Part shown: one piece after another, positions 26,969 to 34,249 of the stretch
How the letters are laid out: each line of letters opens with the position of its first letter
Position numbering within the stretch: the first letter of the stretch is position 1
NCBI GenBank assembly: GCA_017308475.1
Contig: JAFKEU010000004.1
Coordinates: forward strand, 707,226 to 771,225
Direction of reading: 5' to 3'
Source of the DNA: Alphaproteobacteria bacterium
GTDB lineage: Bacteria > Pseudomonadota > Alphaproteobacteria > Micropepsales > Micropepsaceae
DNA: 64,000 bases
Program-made: the position numbers and the translations under genes
Notes under the pieces: model-generated
Told to the model about the DNA's origin: nothing
Database searches by the model: none
The model's input: the letters and a program-made list of their open reading frames with translations, nothing else

Positions 26969-27270
26969 GCCATCTGAAAATCACCCTGTCATGCCCGGCA
27001 ATGCTGGGCGAGCAGGTCATTGAATACCTGCTCGAAAGCGAATGGATGGCGGGCGGGTTCACCACCTTTTCCGCCAGCGGACATGGCCGCGACTTTTCCC
27101 GGTCGTCGCTGCGCGAACAGGTGCGCGGCCGGGTCGATACGATCGTCATTGTCGCGATCCTGCCCGCCGCGGGCGTTCCGCCCTTGTTGACCGAACTCAA
27201 GGACCGCTTCGCCTCGCCGCATATGGTCTACTGGATTGAACAGGTGCATGCCTTTGGAGATCTCGGATGA
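26965..27270 (+). CDS. DUF3240 family protein (PII-like fold expected)
   Basis: This 101-aa cytoplasmic protein of the DUF3240 family has no signal peptide. It starts LKITLSCPAMLGEQVIEYLL and contains GGFTTFSASGHG and EQVRGRVDTIVIVAILP, the usual family landmarks. DUF3240 genes are found beside heavy-metal RND genes; the small alpha-beta fold resembles PII-type sensors. It overlaps the pump gene and the outer-membrane factor gene by 4 bp each, so it is made with the pump. It may report metal or pump state, but the function is not established. Confidence 0.85.
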   Translation: MSHLKITLSCPAMLGEQVIEYLLESEWMAGGFTTFSASGHGRDFSRSSLREQVRGRVDTIVIVAILPAAGVPPLLTELKDRFASPHMVYWIEQVHAFGDLG

Positions 27271-28523
27271 GGCAGGTCTTGGCCGCTGTGGCATTTTCTC
27301 TGGCGGCCGCGCCGGCCCTGGCGCACCCGCCGGTGTCTTCGCCCAGCCTGCAATTCCTGCCCCCGGACGGCATTGTGACCGACATTCTGGCTCAGTCCCC
27401 CGAGGTGCGCCGCGCCGGCGCCATGATGAATTCGGCCGAGGCGGAGGCGCGCGCGCGCGAGGCGGGCCCGCATGAATTCACCCTGCATGGCGAATATCAC
27501 AGTCGCGCCTCCAATATCGAAGGCCGGCTCGACGAATGGGCCGTCGGCGTCAGCCGCGGCATCCGCCTGCCCGGCAAGGCCGATGCCGACGAGAAGATCG
27601 GCAGATACACCATCGCGGTGGCGCAGAACGGCTATGGCGATGCCCGCCACCAGGCCGCAACGCTGCTGAAACAATTGTGGCTGGCCTGGGTCATGGCGGA
27701 AGGCGATGTGAAACTGGCCCAAGATGAAGTGGCTGCCTATGAGCGCCAGCTCGCCGCCACGGATCGCGCGCGCCAACTGGGCCACTCCGCCACGCTGGAC
27801 GTCGAGCAGGTCCAGGCGGCGCTGGCGCAGGCCAGGGTGCAGGCCGCCCAGGCCGAACAGGCACGGCGCGACGCACGCATGACCCTGGCGCGCAGTTTTC
27901 CCACCCTGACCCTGCCGCTGGCGGCGCCGGCGATGCCCGATCCCGTCCCGCCGCCGGGCAAATGGGAGGAATGGCACGACGCGGTGCTGGAAGACAATCA
28001 CGAGATCAAGCTGGCCCGCAGCGAGGCGGACCGGCGCGAATGGCTGGCCCGGCGCGCGCATATGGACCAGTTCGCCGATCCCACGGTGGATCTGCGCACC
28101 TTCCAGGACATGGGCGGGCACGAGACGGGCTTTGGCGTTGGCTTTTCCATTCCGCTGGGCGGCGCGCTTCGCCAGGCCGGCGCCGACCAGGCCAGCGCGG
28201 AAGCCGCCGCTGCGTCCGTCACTGCCCACAAGGTCCAGCGCGATGTGGAGATCGCCGCCGACCGCGACGTGATCGACGCGCAGCAGGGCCTGGAAGCCTG
28301 GCGGCAGGCTCATCTGGCGGAAGGTACCAGCAACGCAATGCTGGCGCGCATGCAGAAGGCCTATGACCTTGGCGACCAGGGGCTGACCGAACTTCTGATC
28401 GCACGCCGCCAGCATTACGACATGCGCCGCACCGAGGCCCATGCGCGCGGGGCCGCTCATTCGGCGGTGCTCCAGCTTCTGATCGACTCCCACCGCATCT
28501 GGGGCCTGTCGGATGAGGAGTAG
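27267..28523 (+). CDS. Efflux outer-membrane factor (TolC/CzcC-like)
   Basis: This 418-aa TolC-family channel has a signal peptide (VLAAVAFSLAAAPALA) and no lipobox, unlike the protein at 12778. Long amphipathic helices include RAGAMMNSAEAEARARE, and a TGFGVGFSIPLGG segment and a repeat-like second half follow. It completes the heavy-metal RND system and is the last gene of the operon that begins at 20482. The following 246 bp (28524-28769) has no gene I can support and probably holds the promoter of the next block. Confidence 0.88.
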   Translation: MRQVLAAVAFSLAAAPALAHPPVSSPSLQFLPPDGIVTDILAQSPEVRRAGAMMNSAEAEARAREAGPHEFTLHGEYHSRASNIEGRLDEWAVGVSRGIRLPGKADADEKIGRYTIAVAQNGYGDARHQAATLLKQLWLAWVMAEGDVKLAQDEVAAYERQLAATDRARQLGHSATLDVEQVQAALAQARVQAAQAEQARRDARMTLARSFPTLTLPLAAPAMPDPVPPPGKWEEWHDAVLEDNHEIKLARSEADRREWLARRAHMDQFADPTVDLRTFQDMGGHETGFGVGFSIPLGGALRQAGADQASAEAAAASVTAHKVQRDVEIAADRDVIDAQQGLEAWRQAHLAEGTSNAMLARMQKAYDLGDQGLTELLIARRQHYDMRRTEAHARGAAHSAVLQLLIDSHRIWGLSDEE

Positions 28524-28769
28524 GATGGCGGTGCGTGCGAATGGTGAACAAAAATAAGGGAGTTGGCACTGTGCGGCACATCGGCGTTGCTGACGCGCCA
28601 TAACCGGGCGCGAGGCTCGTCACGCCCATCGGCGGCAATCCGATTTTGCATGCGTTTCTAAGAAGCGTTCTTATTGCCGTACTATACAAAATCACAATCT
28701 TGCACTTAAGCGGTGTGGAATTCTTTGCCGTCTAGTGTCCCGCCTGCCTATAAACAGGAGGATTAACTG

Positions 28770-28964
28770 ATGAGTATTTCGGCAATTGCGTCACACACCA
28801 CGGTTTCGCATATGCAACCGGCCAAGGCTTCCGAAGCTGCGGAAGGCCCCGGACCCGACCATGACGGCGATAGCGACGACAAGGGGACGAGCGCTGTTTC
28901 TGCCGCCTCCACCGTCGCATCCACGCCGCCTGGGTTGGGCATCGCGGTCAACACCTCGGCCTGA
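28770..28964 (+). CDS. Small Asp-rich protein of unknown function (64 aa)
   Basis: This short gene has a good ribosome site (AGGAGGATTA) before its ATG. The protein is low in complexity: a Ser/Ala/His N-terminus (MSISAIASHTTVSH), a charged linker (AKASEAAEGPG), an aspartate cluster PDHDGDSDDKG, and a Ser/Ala/Pro tail ending GLGIAVNTSA. There is no signal peptide or membrane helix. The Asp spacing resembles calcium loops of thrombospondin-3 or dockerin type, but a single copy is weak evidence. I recall similar small proteins (GPDxDGDxDD with a xTSA end) in other proteobacteria. It is the first gene of the ApbE block, 63 bp ahead of the regulator. Confidence 0.62.
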   Translation: MSISAIASHTTVSHMQPAKASEAAEGPGPDHDGDSDDKGTSAVSAASTVASTPPGLGIAVNTSA

Positions 28965-29027
28965 CATTCTCCAGGCCGGTCCGGCACGGCCATCCGAGGG
29001 TTGCACCCGCCCAAGGATGGCCGCGTC

Positions 29028-29714
29028 ATGACGATCCTCCTGATCGAGGATGAAAAGCCGCTGGCCGAATATCTGCGCGGCAACCTGGATGTTTGCGGTC
29101 ATGGCGTCGACCATGTGGCGCGCGGCGATGACGGCCTGGGTCTGGCGCTTTCGACGCCCTACGATCTCTTGATCGTCGACCGGATGTTGCCGGCCCTGGA
29201 TGGCCTGAGCCTGGTCAAGCGTCTGAGACAGGCCCAGAACCGGGTGCCCGTCCTGATTCTGAGCAATCTGGGCGGTCTGGATGACCGGGTTGAGGGCTTG
29301 AACGCGGGCGCCGACGATTATCTGGCGAAGCCTTTCGCCTTCAGCGAACTGCTGGCACGGGTCAATGCCCTGCTGCGCCGGCCACTTCGCGGCAGCGACG
29401 AGCCGTCCCTGCTGAAGGCCGGCGACCTCCAGCTTGACCGGCTGAAGCGCAAAGTCACGCGATCCGGCCAGCCCATCGCCCTGCAGCCGCGGGAATTCTC
29501 GCTGCTGGACTATCTGATGGTTCGCCAGGGTCAGGTCGTCACCCGCACCATGCTTCTGGAAGGCGTGTGGAATTACAGTTTCGATCCCAAGACCAATATC
29601 GTGGAGACGCATGTCAGCCGCCTGCGCTCCAAGCTGGGTGGAGACATGATCCAGACGGTCCGCGGCTCGGGGTATATGTTCCGTGCGCCTGTCCCTGACG
29701 CTGAAGTCGGCTAG
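29028..29714 (+). CDS. Response regulator, OmpR family
   Basis: This 228-aa regulator has a receiver with E7-D8-E9 and D51 (LIVDRMLPALDG), SNLGG and AKPFAF switch region, and a C-terminal winged helix (LQPREFSLLDYLMVRQG, TVRGSGYMFRAP). The start ATG at 29028 begins the conserved TILLIEDE. It overlaps the kinase gene by 32 bp. With the small protein before it and the thioredoxin-DUF4266-DUF3570-ApbE genes after it, it probably controls expression of that envelope redox block. Confidence 0.93.
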   Translation: MTILLIEDEKPLAEYLRGNLDVCGHGVDHVARGDDGLGLALSTPYDLLIVDRMLPALDGLSLVKRLRQAQNRVPVLILSNLGGLDDRVEGLNAGADDYLAKPFAFSELLARVNALLRRPLRGSDEPSLLKAGDLQLDRLKRKVTRSGQPIALQPREFSLLDYLMVRQGQVVTRTMLLEGVWNYSFDPKTNIVETHVSRLRSKLGGDMIQTVRGSGYMFRAPVPDAEVG

Positions 29715-31050
29715 CTTCAAGCTGACCGCCGCCTATGCGATGCTGTTTGCCGTGTCCGTCGGCATGCTGGCGACTGTTACCTACCTGTCCGTCACCGGTG
29801 AACTGAGCCGGGAATTCCACGGTCGCATCCTGGCGGAAGTCGACGCCCTGAAGGCCGACTATCGCGCCGGCAGCGCGCGTCAGGTGCTGCGGGCGATCAC
29901 CGATCGCCAGCGTGGAAGGCTGATGGACGGCCTGGACTACACGCTGATCGATTCCCAGGGGCGGCACCTGTTTGGGAGCCTGCCCGCCCAGCCCTGCAAA
30001 GCCGGTTGGATCACGCTGATCGGCCCGCCCGACGGCGACGAGGCGCCCGGCCAGATGGAGCGCCTGCGCGTCTTCGTGCAGCCCCTTCCTCATGGGCTGT
30101 GCCTGATGGTGGGAGATGACTGGGGCGAGATCCAGGACTTCGGCTCGCTGATCCTGCGCAATTTCGGCTGGGTCTTTCTCTTGTCGCTGACGCTGGCGGT
30201 CGGCGGCGGCTTCCTGTTGAGTTCGAAATTCCTCAAGCGCATCGAGACCATCAATCGCACCGCCGAGGCCATCATCGGCGGCGACATCAACCGACGGGTG
30301 CCGCGCCGCAGCGCCCCCGACGACCTGGACCGGCTGGCGGCCACGCTCAACCGCATGCTGGACCGCACCTGTGAATTGACCGATCGCATCCGTCATCAGT
30401 CGAACGACATCGCCCATGATCTGCGTACCCCACTGGGGCGCCTGCGGCGCCTGATGGAGCCGGAAGGCAAGGCGGGCTGGACGTCCCGCCAGTATGAGCG
30501 GCTTCTGGAACAGGGCACGGCGGAGGTCGATTCAATCCTGGAGCTGTTCGATGCCATCCTGCGAATATCGCAGATCGAAAGCGGCAGCCGGCGCGGCGGC
30601 TTTCAGCGCTTCTGCATCAGCCAGCTGGTCGCGGACATCTGCGAAACCTTTGCTCCGTCCCTGGAGGAAGGCGGCAAGACCATTGTCCAGCATGTCGAAC
30701 CCGGCTTGTTCATCCTGGGCGACCCGGAGCTGTTGACGGTCTCGCTGGCCAACCTTCTGGAGAACACCGCGGTCCACACGCCGGCAGGCTCTGTCGTTAC
30801 CGTCTCACTGTGCTCGGACGGGGACTGCGTGGCCCTGGCCGTGGCGGACGATGGTCCCGGCGTGCCGCAGGAGGATCGCATACATATCTTTCAGCGCTTC
30901 TTCCGGCTGGAGTCCAGCCGCTCCACTGCGGGCAATGGCCTGGGGCTCAGCATGGTCGCCGCCGTCGCCGACCTGCATGCGGCCAGGCTGTCCACCGCCG
31001 ACAACGGGCCCGGCTTGAAGATCGACATGGTTTTCGCGCGCGCGTCATGA
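29683..31050 (+). CDS. Sensor histidine kinase
   Basis: This 455-aa kinase starts at GTG (29683) inside the regulator gene. Helices near 14-35 and 161-181 flank a periplasmic domain that contains a cysteine pair (PAQPCKAG and HGLCLMV) which could be redox-active or a disulphide. HAMP, the HisKA box IAHDLRTPLGRL (H245), and HATPase boxes NLLENTAVHT, DDGPGVP and GNGLGLSMV follow. The HisKA partner box fits OmpR systems. The periplasmic cysteines are notable next to a thioredoxin-like gene, and a thiol- or redox-sensing role is a hypothesis. Confidence 0.92.
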   Translation: MRLSLTLKSASFKLTAAYAMLFAVSVGMLATVTYLSVTGELSREFHGRILAEVDALKADYRAGSARQVLRAITDRQRGRLMDGLDYTLIDSQGRHLFGSLPAQPCKAGWITLIGPPDGDEAPGQMERLRVFVQPLPHGLCLMVGDDWGEIQDFGSLILRNFGWVFLLSLTLAVGGGFLLSSKFLKRIETINRTAEAIIGGDINRRVPRRSAPDDLDRLAATLNRMLDRTCELTDRIRHQSNDIAHDLRTPLGRLRRLMEPEGKAGWTSRQYERLLEQGTAEVDSILELFDAILRISQIESGSRRGGFQRFCISQLVADICETFAPSLEEGGKTIVQHVEPGLFILGDPELLTVSLANLLENTAVHTPAGSVVTVSLCSDGDCVALAVADDGPGVPQEDRIHIFQRFFRLESSRSTAGNGLGLSMVAAVADLHAARLSTADNGPGLKIDMVFARAS

Positions 31051-31163
31051 AGCAAGACGCATTCGCAGACCGCAAACCTCACCAAAAAGGCGAACTGCGG
31101 CAATGATCCTGGCGGTATCCGGCTGGTAGAGACGATCGCGAAACAGCTTCTGCGAGTGGAGTG

Positions 31164-31625
31164 ATGCAGTCGGGTTTGCGTCGCGTTCTTGGTCTGGCTC
31201 TCTTGTGCGCCGCCGCCTTCGCGGCCAGTCCGGCCGCCGCGCAGGGTCTGGACCTGTCGGCCTACAGGGGCAAGGTGGTCTATCTGGACTTCTGGGCATC
31301 GTGGTGCGCGCCCTGCCGCCAGTCCTTTCCCTGGATGAACGATCTTCAGCAGCAATACGGCCCCGCTGGCCTGACCGTCATCGGCGTCAATGTCGACCAT
31401 GACCGGCAGGCGGCCGACCAGTTCCTGCGGCAGTCACCGCCGGGTTTCAAGATCGTTTACGATCCGGACGGCCACATCGCGGGGCAGTACAATCTCAAGG
31501 AGATGCCGACCACGGTCCTGATCGGACGCGACGGCAAGGTCCACTACATCCATAGCGGCTTCGTCCCCGGCAAGGAGGGCGAATATGTGACCCATATCGG
31601 CGCGCTGCTGCATGCGGGGAGCTGA
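31164..31625 (+). CDS. TlpA-like periplasmic thioredoxin
   Basis: This protein of about 153 aa has a signal peptide (VLGLALLCAAAFAASPAAA) and a thioredoxin fold: FWASWCAPCRQSFPWMN with the CAPC active site (C48, C51) and cis-proline in EMPTTVLIG. It acts in the periplasm as a disulphide reductase or oxidoreductase. A GTG at 31161 directly before the ATG is an alternative start. It follows the kinase gene after a 113-bp gap that may hold a second promoter, and lies one base before the DUF4266 lipoprotein gene. The Cys-tailed DUF4266 protein is the obvious candidate partner. Confidence 0.9.
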   Translation: MQSGLRRVLGLALLCAAAFAASPAAAQGLDLSAYRGKVVYLDFWASWCAPCRQSFPWMNDLQQQYGPAGLTVIGVNVDHDRQAADQFLRQSPPGFKIVYDPDGHIAGQYNLKEMPTTVLIGRDGKVHYIHSGFVPGKEGEYVTHIGALLHAGS

Positions 31626-31626
31626 C

Positions 31627-31848
31627 ATGGGAAGGCTGCTGGCCCGCGGCGCGCTCATCGCCGCAATGCTTGCCTGTTCGGGCTGCGCCCTTGGTCCCAG
31701 GCCATGGGAGAAGGACCTGATGGCGCGCCGGGAGATGCAAATTGATCCGTATCCCCTGCTGACCGCTGCCGAGGAACATGTCTATTTCAGCAAGGAGGCA
31801 TCCAGCGGCGGCCGGGGCTTTGCGGGCGGAGGCTGCGGTTGCAACTGA
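31627..31848 (+). CDS. DUF4266 small lipoprotein with Cys-Gly-Cys tail
   Basis: This 73-aa lipoprotein has signal ARGALIAAMLACSGC with a lipobox (acylated cysteine at residue 20). It is followed by the DUF4266 hallmark RPWEKDLMARREM, a short linker, and a glycine-rich end GGRGFAGGGCGCN. The CGC tail offers two free thiols close to the C-terminus, fitting a metal-binding or thiol-relay role. It sits between the thioredoxin and the DUF3570 genes, a neighbourhood I know from other Proteobacteria together with ApbE. The function has not been established to my knowledge. Confidence 0.88.
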   Translation: MGRLLARGALIAAMLACSGCALGPRPWEKDLMARREMQIDPYPLLTAAEEHVYFSKEASSGGRGFAGGGCGCN

Positions 31849-33266
31849 ATGTGCTTGAGGCGGGGCGGGTCAGAAAGCGCCTGTCCCGCATTTCGGCCGG
31901 CTTGCTGGCCGCTACGCTTGGCGCCCATGCCGCCAGCGCCCAGGAATATTACGACCAGGAAGATCCGCTGGGCACGCGCAACGACACGTTCGGGCCCGGC
32001 GTTGCCTATTCGCAGGTCGATGCGGCACTGCTGGTCTATCAGGAGGGATCGGGGCGGGTCACCGCGATAGAGCCGACCATGAACCTGGCGGTGCATGCCG
32101 CCGATGGGCGCCAGTTGACGCTGGGCCTGGTTGCGGACGCGGTATCGGGCGCCACACCCAACGGCGCGGTCCCCTCCAGCCAGCCCCAGAATTTCGTCAC
32201 GCCCCTGAAAGCGCAGGGATCCACCGCGTCGGTGACCGGCGCATCGGGCGGCAGCACCATCATCCACCTGCCGCCCACCCCGGGCCAGATCGCAGCCGCG
32301 GCGCTTGGCCGGCAATACACCGTCCCGGCCAACACGCTGCCGATGGACAAGGGATTTCGCGATCATCGCGGCGCCGCCACCATCGGCTGGTCGCAGCCGC
32401 TGGGCAATATCTCCGACATCGGAATCGGGATGGGTTATTCGCGCGAAGAGGATTACCAGGCGATCACCGCCAATACCCACATCTCGCAGAATTTCAACGC
32501 CAACAACACGACCGTCACCCTGACGCTGAACGGCGAGTTCGACAGTTCCTCTCCATTCGGCGGCATCCCAACCCCGCTGACCGCGATGAGCGCCCAGTGG
32601 AAGACGCCGACGCAGCGGAGCAAGACACAGCTTGGCTTCGTGCTGGGTCTGACACAGGTGATGACCCGCCGCTGGCTGATGCAATTCAACTATTCCTTTG
32701 ACCGCCAGAGCGGATACCAGAACGATCCGTATCGTGTGATCTCGCTGGTCGATCCGGCCACGGGCGATCCCACCGACAGCTATTATGAAAACCGTCCGAT
32801 AAACCGCCAGAGCCAGAGCCTTTACTGGGACAACAGGCTGGATCTGGGGCCGGCGGTGACGGACCTGGGGTTGCGGTATTACACGGACAGCTGGGGCATA
32901 ACCTCCAAGACGGCCGAGCTGTCCGAGCGCATCGGTCTTGGCGGATCATTCTACATCGAGCCCAGCGCCCGATGGTACCAGCAGACGGCCGCTGACTTCT
33001 TTCATTATTACCTTGTTGCGGGGCAGACGCTGCCGCAATACGCCTCGTCGGATATCCGGCTGGGTGCCTTCACCGCCACCACCTTCGGGGCCCAATTCGG
33101 ATTCAGGCTGGACGGGCGGCAGGAAATCTACATCAAGGGCGAATACTATTCCCAAACCGGCAACGGCCATCCCGCCGACGCCATCGGGCAGCTGCGTCAG
33201 CAGAACCTGTTTTCCGGCGTCAAAAGCGCGATCGTCTTCATGGGGTATACATGGGACTTCCACTGA
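31839..33266 (+). CDS. DUF3570 outer-membrane beta-barrel protein with flavinylation-like motif
   Basis: This DUF3570 protein of about 475 aa has a signal peptide (RISAGLLAATLGAHAASA) and acidic mature start YYDQEDPLG. Many beta strands follow to a C-terminal aromatic end (MGYTWDFH). Residues 100-106 read DAVSGAT, matching the ApbE acceptor pattern Dxx(S/T)GA(S/T), with T106 the likely FMN-linked residue. The start is uncertain: TTG 31839, with GGCGGAGG six bases upstream, or GTG 31851; both overlap or abut the DUF4266 end. ApbE is encoded 25 bp downstream. A flavinylated outer-membrane electron carrier is a reasonable hypothesis. Confidence 0.85.
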   Translation: MQLNVLEAGRVRKRLSRISAGLLAATLGAHAASAQEYYDQEDPLGTRNDTFGPGVAYSQVDAALLVYQEGSGRVTAIEPTMNLAVHAADGRQLTLGLVADAVSGATPNGAVPSSQPQNFVTPLKAQGSTASVTGASGGSTIIHLPPTPGQIAAAALGRQYTVPANTLPMDKGFRDHRGAATIGWSQPLGNISDIGIGMGYSREEDYQAITANTHISQNFNANNTTVTLTLNGEFDSSSPFGGIPTPLTAMSAQWKTPTQRSKTQLGFVLGLTQVMTRRWLMQFNYSFDRQSGYQNDPYRVISLVDPATGDPTDSYYENRPINRQSQSLYWDNRLDLGPAVTDLGLRYYTDSWGITSKTAELSERIGLGGSFYIEPSARWYQQTAADFFHYYLVAGQTLPQYASSDIRLGAFTATTFGAQFGFRLDGRQEIYIKGEYYSQTGNGHPADAIGQLRQQNLFSGVKSAIVFMGYTWDFH

Positions 33267-33291
33267 AGGCGCCATGCGGAACTGAGTCCTG

Positions 33292-34194
33292 ATGGCCACG
33301 GCGGTGGAAACCGGCGCGCGCATTACCCGTATCGAGCGGGATTTTCATATCGCCTTCCATGCCATGGCAACGCCCTGTGAAGTGCGCGTCGAGACGGACG
33401 ATGCGGCCCAGGCGGCCGCCATCGCCGCGGTCGCCGAAGGTGAGGCACGGCGGATCGAGCACAAATTCAGCCGCTACCGCGCCGACAGCGTGATCGGAAA
33501 GATCAACGCCAGCGGCGGCGCGCGGATAATCGTGGATGGCGAGACCGCCAGCCTGCTGGACTGCGCGGACGCCTGCTACGAAACCAGCGGGGGGATGTTC
33601 GACATCACCTCGGGTGTGCTGCGCCGGGCCTGGCGCTTCGACGGCTCCGACAACGTTCCGGCAGCGGAACGGGTCCGCAGCCTGATGCCGCTGATCGGCT
33701 GGCACAAGGTATCCTGGCGCGCGCCCGCGCTGGTGCTGCCGCCCGGCATGGAACTGGACCTGGGGGGCATCGCCAAGGAATATGCCGTGGACCGTGTCCT
33801 GGCGTCGGTCATGGCCATCACCGGTGCTCCGGTGCTGGTGAATTTCGGTGGCGACCTTTGCGTGTCCGGGCCCAGGCGCAATGGCGATGCCTGGAACGTC
33901 GCGATCGAGACGGTGGACGGCGAAGGCCAGATGGCCTGCATGCTGCAGCTGATGCAGGGGGCGCTGGCAACCAGCGGCGATGCCCGGCGTTTTCTGCTGC
34001 GTGATGGGCGCCGATATAGCCACATCCTCTGCCCGCATACCGGCTGGCCGGTGGAATCGCCGCCGCGATCGGTCACCGTCGCCGCCGCCAGTTGCGTCGA
34101 AGCCGGCATCACCGCCACGCTGGCCATGCTGCAGGGTACCGGCGCGGAAGCCTTTCTGGAGCGCGAGGGAATCCGGGCCTGGTGCATCCGCTGA
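33292..34194 (+). CDS. apbE: FAD:protein FMN transferase (ApbE) without signal peptide
   Basis: This 300-aa ApbE transfers FMN from FAD to a threonine or serine in a target motif. Family motifs seen are FSRYRADSVIGKIN, SGGMFDITSG (about 99-108), the metal/FAD site ELDLGGIAKEYAVD (about 154-167), VNFGGDL (183-189) and TSGDARRF. Most ApbE proteins are exported lipoproteins, but this one starts MATAVETGARI, has no signal peptide, and an in-frame TGA lies 9 bases upstream, so no longer form exists. Its likely target is the adjacent DUF3570 protein (DAVSGAT), which would then be modified before or during export. Confidence 0.92.
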   Translation: MATAVETGARITRIERDFHIAFHAMATPCEVRVETDDAAQAAAIAAVAEGEARRIEHKFSRYRADSVIGKINASGGARIIVDGETASLLDCADACYETSGGMFDITSGVLRRAWRFDGSDNVPAAERVRSLMPLIGWHKVSWRAPALVLPPGMELDLGGIAKEYAVDRVLASVMAITGAPVLVNFGGDLCVSGPRRNGDAWNVAIETVDGEGQMACMLQLMQGALATSGDARRFLLRDGRRYSHILCPHTGWPVESPPRSVTVAAASCVEAGITATLAMLQGTGAEAFLEREGIRAWCIR

Positions 34195-34249
34195 TGCCGG
34201 GATCCCGCTGAGCCTCTTTAATCCAGCTCCCCCGGGGCAATTTTGTCTT

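Noticed and set aside
31839..31851. A frameshift between DUF4266 and DUF3570 genes
   Set aside because: The overlap is explained by a TTG or GTG start of the DUF3570 gene inside or just after the lipoprotein end, with a ribosome site in place.
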